NCBI GenBank assembly: GCA_020809705.1
Contig: CP085825.1
Location: 1,240,001 to 1,304,000 of the forward strand
Length of the DNA: 64,000 nt
Source of the DNA: Calonectria ilicicola
Taxonomy: Eukaryota; Ascomycota; Sordariomycetes; Hypocreales; Nectriaceae
Reading direction: 5' to 3'
The notes under the pieces are model-generated. The model was not told the origin of the DNA, did not search any database, and saw nothing but the letters and a program-made list of their open reading frames with translations. The stretch's first letter is position 1. Every line of letters starts with the position of its first letter. This document shows, piece by piece, positions 43,949 to 54,971 of the stretch. Position numbers and translations under genes: made by a program.

Positions 43949-46900
43949 TCAGTTCTGGGCCATGATGGTCTGGCTGCCGCCGAGCTGACGCTTGACCTGC
44001 TCACGAGCCCAGCGAGCAGTCTCGATAGTTCGAGGCTGGAACTCTCGGTTGGTCTTGGTTTCCTTGATCATGACAGTGAGCCATTCCTGGCGGAAGGCAT
44101 CCACGAGCTCGCCATTGGGGTAGGCATCGGCAAGGTCACTAAAGAACTGGTTAGATTCATCTGTTTGGAGATAATTTGCAACATCGACTTACCCAATGAC
44201 ACCCATGGCAGCACGCATCAACGACTCGCTGCGGTTAGGGTCGTTGGCAATCACATTCAAGAGGTTGAAAATGTGAGGGACGTATTGCTGAAGAGCTTGG
44301 GCTGCAAGTGGTCAGCATCATATCCATCATCTTGTGAATTATACGACTTACTCTTGGAGCTAGCCTTCATTGCACCAATGATGCCACCCCAGGCATCCAT
44401 GATACCCTCACGAAGGGAAACAACATAGTCGTACATCTCATAGGGTCCCTCAGGGGTAGCAGTGACGGTTGAAGCCTGCTCAAGCACTTGAGCGACAACA
44501 GAGAGGTAGGTCTCAAAGTGGCCGGTGATTGCGCCAGCAATATCGCCAAAGCACTGAAGAATAGCAGGCTTGAACTGGTTGCCCAAGGTGGTGCTCTATC
44601 AACGGGTTAGACAAAAACAAAACGTTCGTTTTCAATTGCTCAAAACATACCCTCAAGTTGTTCAGGAGATAGTTCATGAAGTTGTCGCAGAAAGGCTGGC
44701 TTCGCTCGCCCAGGGATCGAGTAATGTCACTAACCAGGCCAATAGCCATGGAGCAGAGACTGGGCTCATCTTGGTTGCCGAGGGCGTTGTACAGGAAGGG
44801 AGCAAATGCCTCCATGTACTTGACAAAGTCCTCCTCCATTGAAGTAGCGAGGCTGCTGATGGTAGCGAAGACAGCATCGGGGACACTAGACTTACCACCA
44901 ACACTGCTGAGGATCTGGAGCAGAGCCTGCATAATGCGGTCTCCCAGGGGAATGATTTCCTTGTCCAAGCGGGTGATGATGGCCTGGAGAACGGTGCACA
45001 GGCTGTTCTGCATCTCTTCCAGAGTGATCTTGTCCTCGACGCTGACGACCTGGTTCTGAAGGGGAACAGTCTCTTCGAGACGCTTGATGATGACATCTGA
45101 GAGGGAGGCAATGGGCTGAAGGCTGTCGGAGGCGGCGTTCTGCACAAAGACGTTCAGAACCTCGTAAGAAGCGGTTCGGACGGAGGTGTCGGCATCGGTT
45201 CGGGAGGTCACGTCGAGGAGAGAGCTGACAGCCTGGTTGAAGTGAGCGGTCAGAGCGTTGGTGGCAACACCAAAGTCACCAGCGAAACGCTCAGCCAGGT
45301 TCATAAGAGCCCAGCAGCAAGAGGGAGCCATCTTGGCATTGCTGAGGAGACCCTTGAACAGTGACTCAATCAGAGTAGGGAGGTGAGTCTCGGGGTCGAT
45401 AGCCTCAGAGCAGGCCTCAGTGATGCGACCAAGGGCATAAGCGGTGGAATCCCTGACGTGGAGGGACTGGTCGTCCATCATTGTGATGAGAATGGGGAGA
45501 GCCTGCTTAACAATGGGGTCCAAGACCTTCTCGTCAGGACCTTCCATGATGGCGCCAAAGGCGGAGACGGCAGCGTCTCGGCTGTGCCAGTCCTCGGATC
45601 GAAGGTTGCCCTCGACAAACTGCAGCACAGGGGTGATGATGGTAGCACCAACGGCCTGAGCGTACAGCTGCAGGCACTGGTAGGCGGCGCGGGAGAGGTT
45701 GTACTCATCGTCTGTGGCGTCCTCATCCTGCTTGGTCAGAAGCAACAGTAGCACGGGAACCACCTCATTAGCGGCAACGCGAGCAAAGTTGTAGAAGGGG
45801 CGCATCTGATCGGAGCTCTCGACCTGGGCATTGTCGTCCTCGATGGAGATTTCCTCCTCGCAGACGGTGCTCCAGAACTCAACAGCCAGCTTGGCAACGT
45901 CCTCGTCTGAAGACTTCATGCCGAGGATGGTAAGACCAAAGAGAGCCTTCTCCATGTAAAATCGCATGTTCTCGTAGTAGAGAGCCATGATTCGGTTAAG
46001 GCAGCCAAAAGCGCCCTGCTGGATTCGGGAATCATCGGCCTGGGTAGCCTCGCAGACAACCTGCATGATGTAGTTGCGCTCACCCTCGTGCTTGAAGTTG
46101 TTGCCAACAAACTCGAGGGAGTCACCAAGGGCGGTGATGGCGGCAAGGCGGACCTCAAGGTTGGTCTCCTCCTTTCGGGCACCCTGAACGACGGCGGTCA
46201 AGATGGCATTCGAGTGTGTGACCAGAGCCATGCGCAGCTCGGCATCTTGGCTCTCGCAGATGTAACCGATGGTGGTCAGGGAAGTTTGCTTCTGCTGGTC
46301 TGCGCCTTCGCTAACATTCTTGACGAGGAAAGGCAGAAGGTCGGACCACTGGCCACGAGGCAACTCAATAGTAGCGACGGAGGCAATGACCTGGGCAGCA
46401 GCGGTACCGGCCTGGGTGTTGGTGGAGCTCAGGGTTTGCAGGGTGAGCTGCTTAACCCGTGCCTTGGTCTCATCGTCTGTTTGTTGTAGCCATTTTGACT
46501 GCAGCTCCTGCTGGCGAGCAAAGTCGCGGGCTGTGAAGGCGTTCTTGAGGGCAATACCGGCAGCAGCTCGGATGGAACCATCAGCTGAGTCGTTTGCCAG
46601 TTCTTGCACGAGAGTAGCGAGGTATAGAGGCTGGACGCAAGAGCGACATGTTAGCAGAAGTTGGAAGGGAGGTCAGGGGAAGCGGGGGGGTTTTTTAGGG
46701 GCTGCGTACGAAGTTGCTCTCGGCGGCTTGGGTGAGTTGTTGTTCGGCTGCGTTTCGCAGGTTCGCGTCTGGAGAGAAGAGTCAGCATGATGGCGGCTTG
46801 CACGCATGGAAACAGAGGGGACCAGGAGTCAGAATGGGGGATCTGTGGTCGACAATGGGACAAAAGGCGGAGGGGGGAGGGGGATGTGATTCCCCAGGGA

Positions 46901-46974
46901 CAGCGGTTTGGGCGTGCAAACTTACCGGGCGACAGCGAATTCGCGAGCACCTGGTTTATCTCTGAGCTCGACAT
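43949..46974 (-). CDS. KAP95: Importin subunit beta-1 / karyopherin Kap95 (876 aa)
   Basis: Leftward gene with six exons: 46974-46926, 46768-46710, 46630-44651, 44595-44352, 44301-44193, 44138-43949; all GT-AG and in frame. Importin beta carries importin alpha with its cargo through the nuclear pore and releases it on binding RanGTP. The protein begins MSSSEINQVLANSLSP-DANLRNAAEQQLTQAAESNF, the usual Ran-binding N-terminal HEAT region, and continues as HEAT repeats throughout, for example LPILITMMDDQSLHVRDSTA and MAPSCCWALMNLAERF. An acidic insert (DEDATDDEYN) lies in the importin-alpha-binding half. The length matches fungal Kap95. It ends QRQLGG-like, in fact VKRQLGGSQTIMAQN. The early introns cluster at the 5' end and the later ones at the 3' end. 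Confidence 0.97.
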
Positions 46975-48030
46975 GGTTGTAGTATTAAAGAGACGTCGTC
47001 ATGCGGCTTCAGGCCAAAAGGAAAGGGAAGATAAGAGGCCGAAGGCGTACGAGACGAAGAAAGACGGTCGTGGAAAGGCGCACGTGTCGACAAGGTAAAA
47101 CTGACTTGCGGCGGAAACGCGGGGGTTTTTTTTCCACGGGCGGTGGTGGTGGTAGTAGGCTTTGCCTGGAGAGGAGGAAGGAAGTGGGTTCGGTTTTAGA
47201 ATGAGAACCAAAAAAAACGAGAGAGTAAGGGGAGCCCCGGGTTACTAAAAAAAAAAATAGAGAGAAAAAGTAGCCCTCTGGAGAAGTCTGGAGGCCCGAT
47301 CGCAAATGCAGACAAAAGGATGGGTTGGGCTATGTCTTCTCTTGTTTTTTATGTTTTCTTTTGCTGTTGCACACAAGGCGAAGGGCTCGAGGGAATGAAA
47401 GGAAAAGATGGGAGTGAGAGTTCGTGCTGCGGCGGAAGAGCTTTTGGGAACTCAGCGGCCAGTTTGCTCGCAGCAAATGGGAGAATTGCAAACAACGTTA
47501 CCGCCTACCGCCTCCGGTAACCAATGTAGGTACCGCCCAGGTACCGACCGCCTGTCTGGCTGTCTCTTGGGGGCTGCTTTTGGCTGCAAGGTGCCACTGG
47601 AGGGTGCCCACTGGGGCCCACTGGACCGCGCTACCCCATGGACTGCCGGGCTGCCTACCGCCACTCCTGCTCTCCCACTGTGCCGGCACGGTGCTCCTGT
47701 TTGGCTGCCAATCTGTCACTCCCCCTCCCGTTCTGACGGCCGAGAGAGTTTCCAAATGATGAGGCGAGCCGGCCCAAGTTCTGTTACAGTTACATGCAGA
47801 CGGCAATCGATAGAGAGCGAGAGCCGGCGGCCAGAGCCCTAAAGTCAATTCACACACAGCTACGGCGAGAGCACGGGGCATGTCTATGGAGGGGTAATAG
47901 GTAAGGTAATGAATGAATGGCACGGCGTGCGAGCGTCGAGTCACAACGACCGACCCATGGAAGCAGAGAGAAGGAAAACAGAAGCAAAAGCTAGGCCCAA
48001 GTTAGGATACTCGACCGCCATTCCCCCCCA

Positions 48031-48050
48031 GGCAGGCAGGCAGGCAGGCA
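48031..48050. repeat. (GGCA)5 microsatellite
   Basis: Five perfect GGCA units. Confidence 0.95.
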
Positions 48051-48263
48051 GCGGCAGCCTGGCGACATGCACCACGCCAGATGGATGCATTCGTCGACGC
48101 GCTCGCCTCAAGTTCCCCCACATGCAGCACCATGGCCGTCGGGTGTGTGCCCTGTGCAGCGATGCGCAGTGCAGTGCAGTTGCAGCAGCGCCTTGCATCT
48201 CCCCCCATCCTTCCCGTCCACAGGGCCAGCCGACGGTCTTTGAATTCCATTATACACACCCAA

Positions 48264-48292
48264 CAAACACACACACACACACACACACACAC
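48264..48292. repeat. (AC)n microsatellite
   Basis: About thirteen perfect AC units preceded by CAACAA words. Confidence 0.95.
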
Positions 48293-48937
48293 ATGCACTC
48301 ACGCACACATTCTCTCGCCGCCCTCACCCTCGCTCTCTTGCACTTTTCTCCACCCATCTATCCGCCCTCGTCCTATCACGGCTCGAGACGGGAGAACCTC
48401 GCTTAACCTGAGGCCGAAATCACTCGCTCACATCCAATTTCGATACCAACAGGGTGTGCATCTTGACTGTAGGCAGGCGTCATCAGTCGTGCGCGGACCA
48501 ACTGCCCTGCATGAAGCTCCCGGCACCCATCAACCACGGTCCCCCGAGCTTGTGAAGTTGGGGCTGATGGTCAATATATGTATTCCATAGGCAACGAGTG
48601 GGTGATAAGACATGGATGCAAAGGGCATGACGGTTGACTGCAGCTAAATTTGCTCAAACCTGCAAAGCCATGGCAGCCAGTTACAAATAGGGTATCACAT
48701 GAGCTCTTAGTCCTGTCCCAGCGCCCACTCAGTCCTCCGCTTCGCCTTGTTGTTCCAAGGCGTTCTCGCCATCCATCGCTCATGGCCCTGGGCCTTCCCC
48801 CCCCACCCGCACACCAATTTCCCCCAGTCCGTCAGTTGTAAAAATTGCGGGCACAGTGTGAATCCCGCCGCCATCAGATGGCATCAGTGCGGCCCATGCT
48901 CATCGACACCTACTGCTACCCCCCGTCCGTCTCTGTG

Positions 48938-48959
48938 GTGCGGTGCGGTGCGGTGCGGT
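48938..48959. repeat. (GTGCG)4 microsatellite
   Basis: Four GTGCG units, followed by a TTCG/CGTT repeat. Confidence 0.9.
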
Positions 48960-50904
48960 TCGTTCGTTCCATTCCAACGCGTCCCGTCCCTGGCTCCCGT
49001 CCCGGCGCACGCATCCCATCCCACGGACAAGCACCACGAGAAAGAGGGCCAATGCCTGAGACGAGTTGACAGCACCAGCACAGCAGGCAGGGTGCTTTCC
49101 CCCTTGAACCAAGAGGGCGCTGCCATCTGAAACACGTCTGTCCTTTCTTTGCAAGCTTTGTCTCACGCGGATGCTTAGACTCCTGATCGCTTCTCGCCAC
49201 TCCCTGAATAGTGCTTTCGTTTCCCTCCTATTTTGGACGCACTATGTACGTACGCTCCCCGTTGACTCACAACCGCCTGCATGCTGTACTAACCCAACCC
49301 GTTTGCCCATTTGTTTGTATTGACTCCAAATGTAAACAAGTCTGTCATGGCAATTTTCCCGCGGCCCCCACCCTTCCCTGGCAACCAGCTTCATTGCCAC
49401 CAACCTTTCCATGCTGGGCCACAGGCTCATATAACCTCATTAAAGAGAAGCCCGCGATCTTGGCCATTGCCCCCTGCGCTTCAGCGCCCAAAGGTGGAGG
49501 TTGAAGAGTTTTCTCTTGTTCTCTTTAGTCGACCGAGAACCTGCATGTGGAGGCCCCTTTTTTTGGGCCATGGTCTGCACCCAAGACATGCCTCTCTGCT
49601 ACGTACTTGAAAATCCATCTCATTCTTCTTGGATGCTACCCCACCAACAGCTAAGACATCATCCTCGCCTCAAACAGCTTGCCAAATCATTGTTCCAAAA
49701 CCCTCCCCACCTAGTAAAATGCCAAGCTACTTTTCCATCTCCCTGGTGCGACGTTAAATTCCCCTGTCCCTAGCAAGTGCACAATTCCACAAGAAAAGAA
49801 ACAGAGAAACAGAAAAACCCAGGCCACATGCAAACAAGTAAAGTGTTCCCACAGGCCCACCCACAAAACAAACTCCCATCCCGCACTACGACCCTACCAT
49901 GTACGTCATCATCAGAAAGGCCCAGCTTTTGGTGCGACTCGGCTCTCGGCCGTCAGCGATTCCAAACCCATCTCCAATGCGGTAACTACCGCGTCTTGTT
50001 GATTACAACAAAAAAATCCATTTTACATGTTGCCTGCTGCTACTTCCAAAACCTTGGCCATAGCTAGAGGTCCGTTTGCAGTCCCATTGATTGTCTTGGC
50101 AGTATTCGGGTCCAGCTTCCACGACTCCTCAAGGGGCTTGGAGACAAAGAGACAAAGGAGGGGCTGGCAGCGAACTGGATTCTCGGGTCAGCACGTGAAG
50201 TGTGAATAGAGAAGAGAAGGAGGGAAATACGCATTGCTTTGCTAAGCCCAAAAGAGCTACGAGAGAAGAATTCACCACGTCCTCGTTTCGCACAAGGCCC
50301 ATAGTATCATGGGTCTTACCAGGAACAGGAGAGAGGGGCGACGATTAGCGATCGGGAATAATATCGTAATCGACTAGGTTGAAATGGGAATGCCCTTGTG
50401 GCAGCAGATCTGCTTCAAGAAGTTTGTGATTTCGCCAACAGACGCTGAAACCCGAACTCGTCAGTCTTCTTTTAAACAATAGGACAAGAAGACAACCTAG
50501 AGGCTACGGAAGGGATTCAAAGTATTAGGAATGTGGCTCCTTTGATGATGTTTTCGCCTACTATATAATACCCTGCTCCGGACTGAGGTTATCACATCCG
50601 CAAGGATGCTAGCGTAATGGTCATCGGCGACCCTTCTTGAAACATGGATTGCAGCCTCACAAGTAAGATCAATATCTGCGGGACCCCATGGAGGATGGGA
50701 AGCATGCCATTTGCTCTCGCACTTGAGATTTTACGCCTCTCGAGGTTGAAATCCCGATATAAACGTTAGCCCGTGATCCGGAAGAGGAAGTAACTAGCCC
50801 ACGTCACAAAGGCACCATAAATTGATGGCAATTTAATGGCCGTGAGAAATGGCCTGCGGCAGGATATTCGAATACAAAATAGGCAAGAACTATGGTTCTT
50901 ACAT

Positions 50905-51712
50905 ACCTGCCCAACAAAGCACATGTGAACAAAAGTCCACTCTCAGAGGCACGGGGATAGGGTATCTTGTTGCACTTCTCGATGCAGTTGATGATACACT
51001 CTAAATTTAGAGGTCCGTTTGAGGGCGAACTTCTCATATATACGAATTGAGCCCAAAGGTCACAAGGGTTGAGGTTGCATAGACCTCACCGTTTCTGAAC
51101 ACACACCCTTCAATTTTATCAGCACCAGCCATCTAAGCCAGCCCAGCGACGCCAACAACACGGCCTTGGTCAATAGAGGTGCAACAAAAAACACCCTTAA
51201 GCGGTCAGTTATAACGGCAAAATTAATCAATTCGGTCGGCAGTTATGTATTAGGGATCGATATCTCAACGGTGGCAGAGTTCTCAACTAACGGCTCCCAA
51301 ATGGCTTTGGTGGCGTCGCAGACCTTTAATACAACGTCGGGGCTGAAATGCGAGGCCCATCCCGTATTTTGCTGCTCGGGACAACCCTTCTTCAAAGACC
51401 GCGCTGGTTTGACGCAGCGTGCGGTCGGCTCCAAAGTCTCCTCCAAGGAGAGATTCAAGCCTACACAATGGAAGAACTCGGTAGTAACAATGTAAATGTG
51501 AATAATAGCCTGCTTAGTGCCCTTCATGGCCTCGATGATTCGCTCGATGAGGTCCTTGCAACAAGGGGACAGAACTTGCAGCTAAACATGGTCGGGCGCT
51601 AGGGGTCTCAATCAGAGGACGTTTGAAGTCGAAGTCGGTTCGCGAGGCTAAGAGGAAAGAGACTTCGATCTCTTGTTCGCCATTTTTCCCCGCCGTTCTG
51701 CAGAGAGCTCGT
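50905..51712 (-). pseudogene. Decayed 2-isopropylmalate synthase (LeuA/LEU4-like)
   Basis: Leftward, in pieces that follow the order of the enzyme but switch frame and contain stops. From high to low coordinates: EIEVSFLSS (about 51670), SRTDFDFKRPLIETPSA (51600-51653), LQVLSPCCKDLIERIIEAMK through KQAIIHIYIVTTEFFHC to AWEP-like AIWEPLVENSATVEISIPNT (51243-51597, one open piece of about 115 codons), MAGADKIEGCVFRNGE and VTFGLNSYI (about 51045-51140), then IEKCNKIPYPRASESG (about 50950). Intact enzymes join 2-oxoisovalerate and acetyl-CoA in leucine synthesis. The catalytic HxH metal segment is no longer legible (about 51150-51240) and the N-terminal DLRDGNQ motif is missing. At least three frame breaks and several stops show it cannot be functional. 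It is probably a second paralog, since a fungus needs one working copy elsewhere. Confidence 0.85.
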
Positions 51713-53312
51713 ATTAGTCCGAATTGACACTAAAAACCATGCATATAAGAATTCAATCAACTTGCCAGAGGATAAACCAGTGTCTGTGGAAACATAGAAG
51801 CACCTAGATGTAGTTGTTAAGACGAGAAGACGGCTTGTATTTGGTCCAGGCGTTCTGGAGCCTAGAGGTGCTGATGTTGGCCCACGACCCAGAATAGAAA
51901 GAAATGGGCCACGACCTAGAGGAGAAATAAGTTGCCCGGGCTAAAAAAGCACCAAAGGACGCGGAGTAACAGTGCACATAGGTAAATGTTGTATACTTAG
52001 ATTACCATCTTGACTGAATGCAGGGGACACCTGTGTTGGAGGGCGTCAGAGGTCCCTTCCCGCGTCTGCCGTTATGAATTGACCGTTCCCGCCAGCAATG
52101 ATGCCTTGAGAAACCTGGCTCCTTGCACCAAATACATTCCTCCAACGACTTTGTATGTTTTTCTTGGGCTCTTGGAGAAGAGGGGGGAGAGGCCCGATGC
52201 AGCCGTTGTTATTTGTTCATTTGCAAAACCTCATGGCGTCACCGAGTTCGGTCCATCCGCACCTCTCACAAAAGAAACGTTATCCCCCCCCGCTCCCCTC
52301 CCTAGGAATTACGCCTCGTGGTTGCTTTCTCTTTTTTCCTTTTTGCATATTACAATGCCGTATTCACCCTTGCCATCTAGTTTTTACACAAAAATATTCT
52401 CCTGGCAATGTATCCCCCGCCCCGTCACCTTTGGTCAGCCTCTCGGAGGGCGTTGTATACGCAACACGCTTCCGCCAACAAGCGCACAAGAGAGGGGTTC
52501 GGGGCGGGGCCTCGCGTGACAAGCCGGTTGCAAACTCCGACTGTGCGCGTGCAAACCAGTGAGGCCACAGATTGCCAGTCAGTGCTGACTGTTTGAGTTT
52601 GGATTCACTAAGCGGAATAACTCACATCTTCTTTCCAGCTGGAAAAAAAAATGACAATTAGACAAGGGCCTCTGTTTTTGCAACTCACGCTTAACGAGCT
52701 GAAACCAAATGCTGTGTTTCTCCTTTGCTTTACTTGCTTGACTCGATGAATCGATGCAATTGCCGACAGCGCTGATCAATAGATACAACTGCCGGTCATC
52801 CCAGCGTCAGCAAAGTCATCTCAGATGCAATCATTGGCCTGGACTGTTCATTTTGATTTTCAGGTCATAACTCGTTATTGATTCTCATCCTTAAGAATGG
52901 TTTAGTTTAAGAGAGAGAGAAAAAAAGAAAAAAGCCAAAGCATCTACCAACATCCAGTCCGGTGCAATCCTCATTATCCTCACGCCGTCATGACTGATTT
53001 CGTAATTCATACAACCGCCACTCCAATCCTGAAACATAAAAAAAAAAGACGTAAATAAGGGCCCTGTTTCCAACTTATATCCAAATTGACCACCCGGGTT
53101 CTAGATCGCTCCCTTGCCACATCGTCCTCAAAAACAAGAAACATGTACTGTGGTCCAAGAGCCTCCAGAAGGTATCCGTAATCCAGTAGGGCCCGTCATG
53201 CGCTCTATCTCTCCAGACGTGTCATGGTATACCGCAATTCATGCCTGACAAAACGCCAAACACATTATTCAAGCAACTGGAAGCCAGGCACAAACGCCTT
53301 TGCGCCATCGCT
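51713..53312. other. Intergenic region between the decayed gene and the Arg-rich gene
   Basis: About 1.6 kb. A possible N-terminal scrap of the synthase (KYKPSSRLNN, leftward, near 51830) is the only coding-like trace. The remainder, including a plus-strand frame of about 170 codons at 52010-52519, shows no family resemblance. Confidence 0.45.
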
Positions 53313-54971
53313 TTAATGGAGATAGCCTCGGGGAGGTGCTCGCCCTTCGTACACCAGATCACGCTCTACATATTCCTCCCAACGAGGACTGCCCCAGGAT
53401 CGGTGACGGCTGCGTTCCCAATCCTCTTGGTATTCTCGCTCGTACTCGAGCTCTCGAGCACGATGCCGCCGTGCTCGGAGGATTTCGTCCGAAATATCGA
53501 CGAGTTGAAGCACATCATCCTATCATGCTAGTTAGCATTCGCTCTAGATTCACCCCATGATTACCAAGAAAACTTACATAACGAAGATAGTCCATAATGT
53601 AAAAGAAACGATCCGTCTCCTCATATTCGTAGCCAACCTCCTCAATTGCTTCTCGAACCACCAGATCCTTTGTGATTTCTGTCCACATGTCTTTAGGTGG
53701 GGTAGGTCGAGTAACTCTTCGGTCTGTCACCTTTTCAATGTCAATTTCCCTCTCGCGATCATAGACTGAGATGTTGACGCGATCACGGCTAGGGGGAGGA
53801 GAAGGCTCCTTGGGAGCTGGAGAGGGCTCGCCATCTCGCTCCGGAATAAACTGGGTCCTGCGGACACCGCTGTACTTGGTGTAAGTGGTGTCTGTGGCTG
53901 CACCACCAATACCATCCATGCGGATACGCTCGGTTCCAGGAGGAACATCAACAATAGTCCAGTCTTTGGTGGCACCTCCCCAGGCCTCGCCCATGCGACC
54001 GCGAGAATCAATCTTTGAGGTGAGATAGTCTCCCTCCTCATCAGCTGCGCTGGGCGTGGGGGCTGCAGAGTGCGCGCGTCGCCGAGTGGGCTCCTCAAAT
54101 CTCACGCGCTCCTCTCGCCGGACAACCAAGTCGTCATCGTGATAATGAGATCGTCGCTCGCGGCTCTTGGATCGAGAGCGAGTGGTTCGCTGAATATCAA
54201 CCTCTGTCTTGTTTTTGGACAGTGAAATATCAATATCTGTCTCGCGCTCTCTCACTTGTGAATGAGCACGAGGTCTAATTGCAGGGGGAGGAGTAGGAGG
54301 TCTGGCCCTGACGACACCTATTTCAGGTTAGATCTTTGATCTGTAGCAAATGGCGAGTGTAAAATGAGCTTACCGTGGTCAATGTCTCGCCAATGTGTGA
54401 TGACTTCTCTCTCAATGGTAGGTCCACGAATGACCTGGGGAGGAGGAGGGGTAGCTGGCTTGGGGGCGGGAGGAGGCGAAGGTGCCTTTTCACGTTCAAT
54501 AATGCGAGTTCGGATGCGCTCCTGTTCAATCGGAGGGGAAGGAGATCGTCGAGGCTTCTCAACGTATCTCACAACATTTGCAGGGGCTCGCTTCTGAGAA
54601 GGCTCCCTGACTCGCTCTCGCTCTATGACTCTTGTGCGAGAGCGCTCGTGCTCATGCTCATGCGGGTGTGGCGACAGGCTCCGGGGTCTTCGGACGATGC
54701 GCTCTTCACGAACGACAACAGGGCTGGGGCTTCTGGCGCGGTGTCGATCAACTGTCTCGACTTGACGTGAACGAAGAACCATTGGTCCCGCCTCAGTCCG
54801 GCGCTCCTCTCGCAAGAATGCGGGTGTGCGATCTTCCCTCTCTCTATTGGGCGGGCTGATCGTGACTGTGCGGCGACGGTAAGTGTCCTCCAGGTCGGGC
54901 GCAGAGCGGCGAGGGTTGGGATAATAGTCCCGCTCCTCAAACTCGGTGGTTCGAACAGCGCGTCCAGACAT
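53313..54971 (-). CDS. Arg/Glu/Pro-rich fungal protein, DUF8035-like (514 aa)
   Basis: Leftward gene with three exons: 54971-54374, 54317-53578, 53519-53313; both introns have GTAAG donors and CTAAC branch sites and keep frame (IDHG|VVRARPP; YLRY|DDVLQL). The protein begins MSGRAVRTTEFEERDYYPN and is dominated by Arg/Glu/Ser/Pro segments such as RSRSKSRERRSHYHDDD, suggesting disorder. Two compact parts stand out: GRMGEAWGGATKDWTIVDVPPGTERIRMDGIGG (about 290-325) and the C-terminal MWTEITKDLVVREAIEEVGYEYEETDRFFYIMDYLRY followed by a charged helix. The C-terminal part resembles, from memory, a fungal domain of unknown function (DUF8035); that name needs a profile search. Function unknown; RS-like runs might suggest nuclear or RNA-linked work, but this is weak. 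Confidence 0.87.

Larger units (their letters stand above)
46975..50904. other. Gene-poor region upstream of KAP95
   Basis: About 3.9 kb. The first few hundred bases are the KAP95 leader and promoter. The rest is GC-mixed DNA with many simple repeats and no gene-like frame. From 50.1 kb the sequence approaches the decayed isopropylmalate synthase and may hold further unrecognisable parts of its 3' end, such as the leftward stretch at 50330-50480. Confidence 0.5.

Noticed and set aside
47909..48590. Plus-strand frames of about 165 codons across the AC repeat
   Set aside because: They run through GGCA and AC microsatellites (Thr/His runs) and lack any gene-like features.
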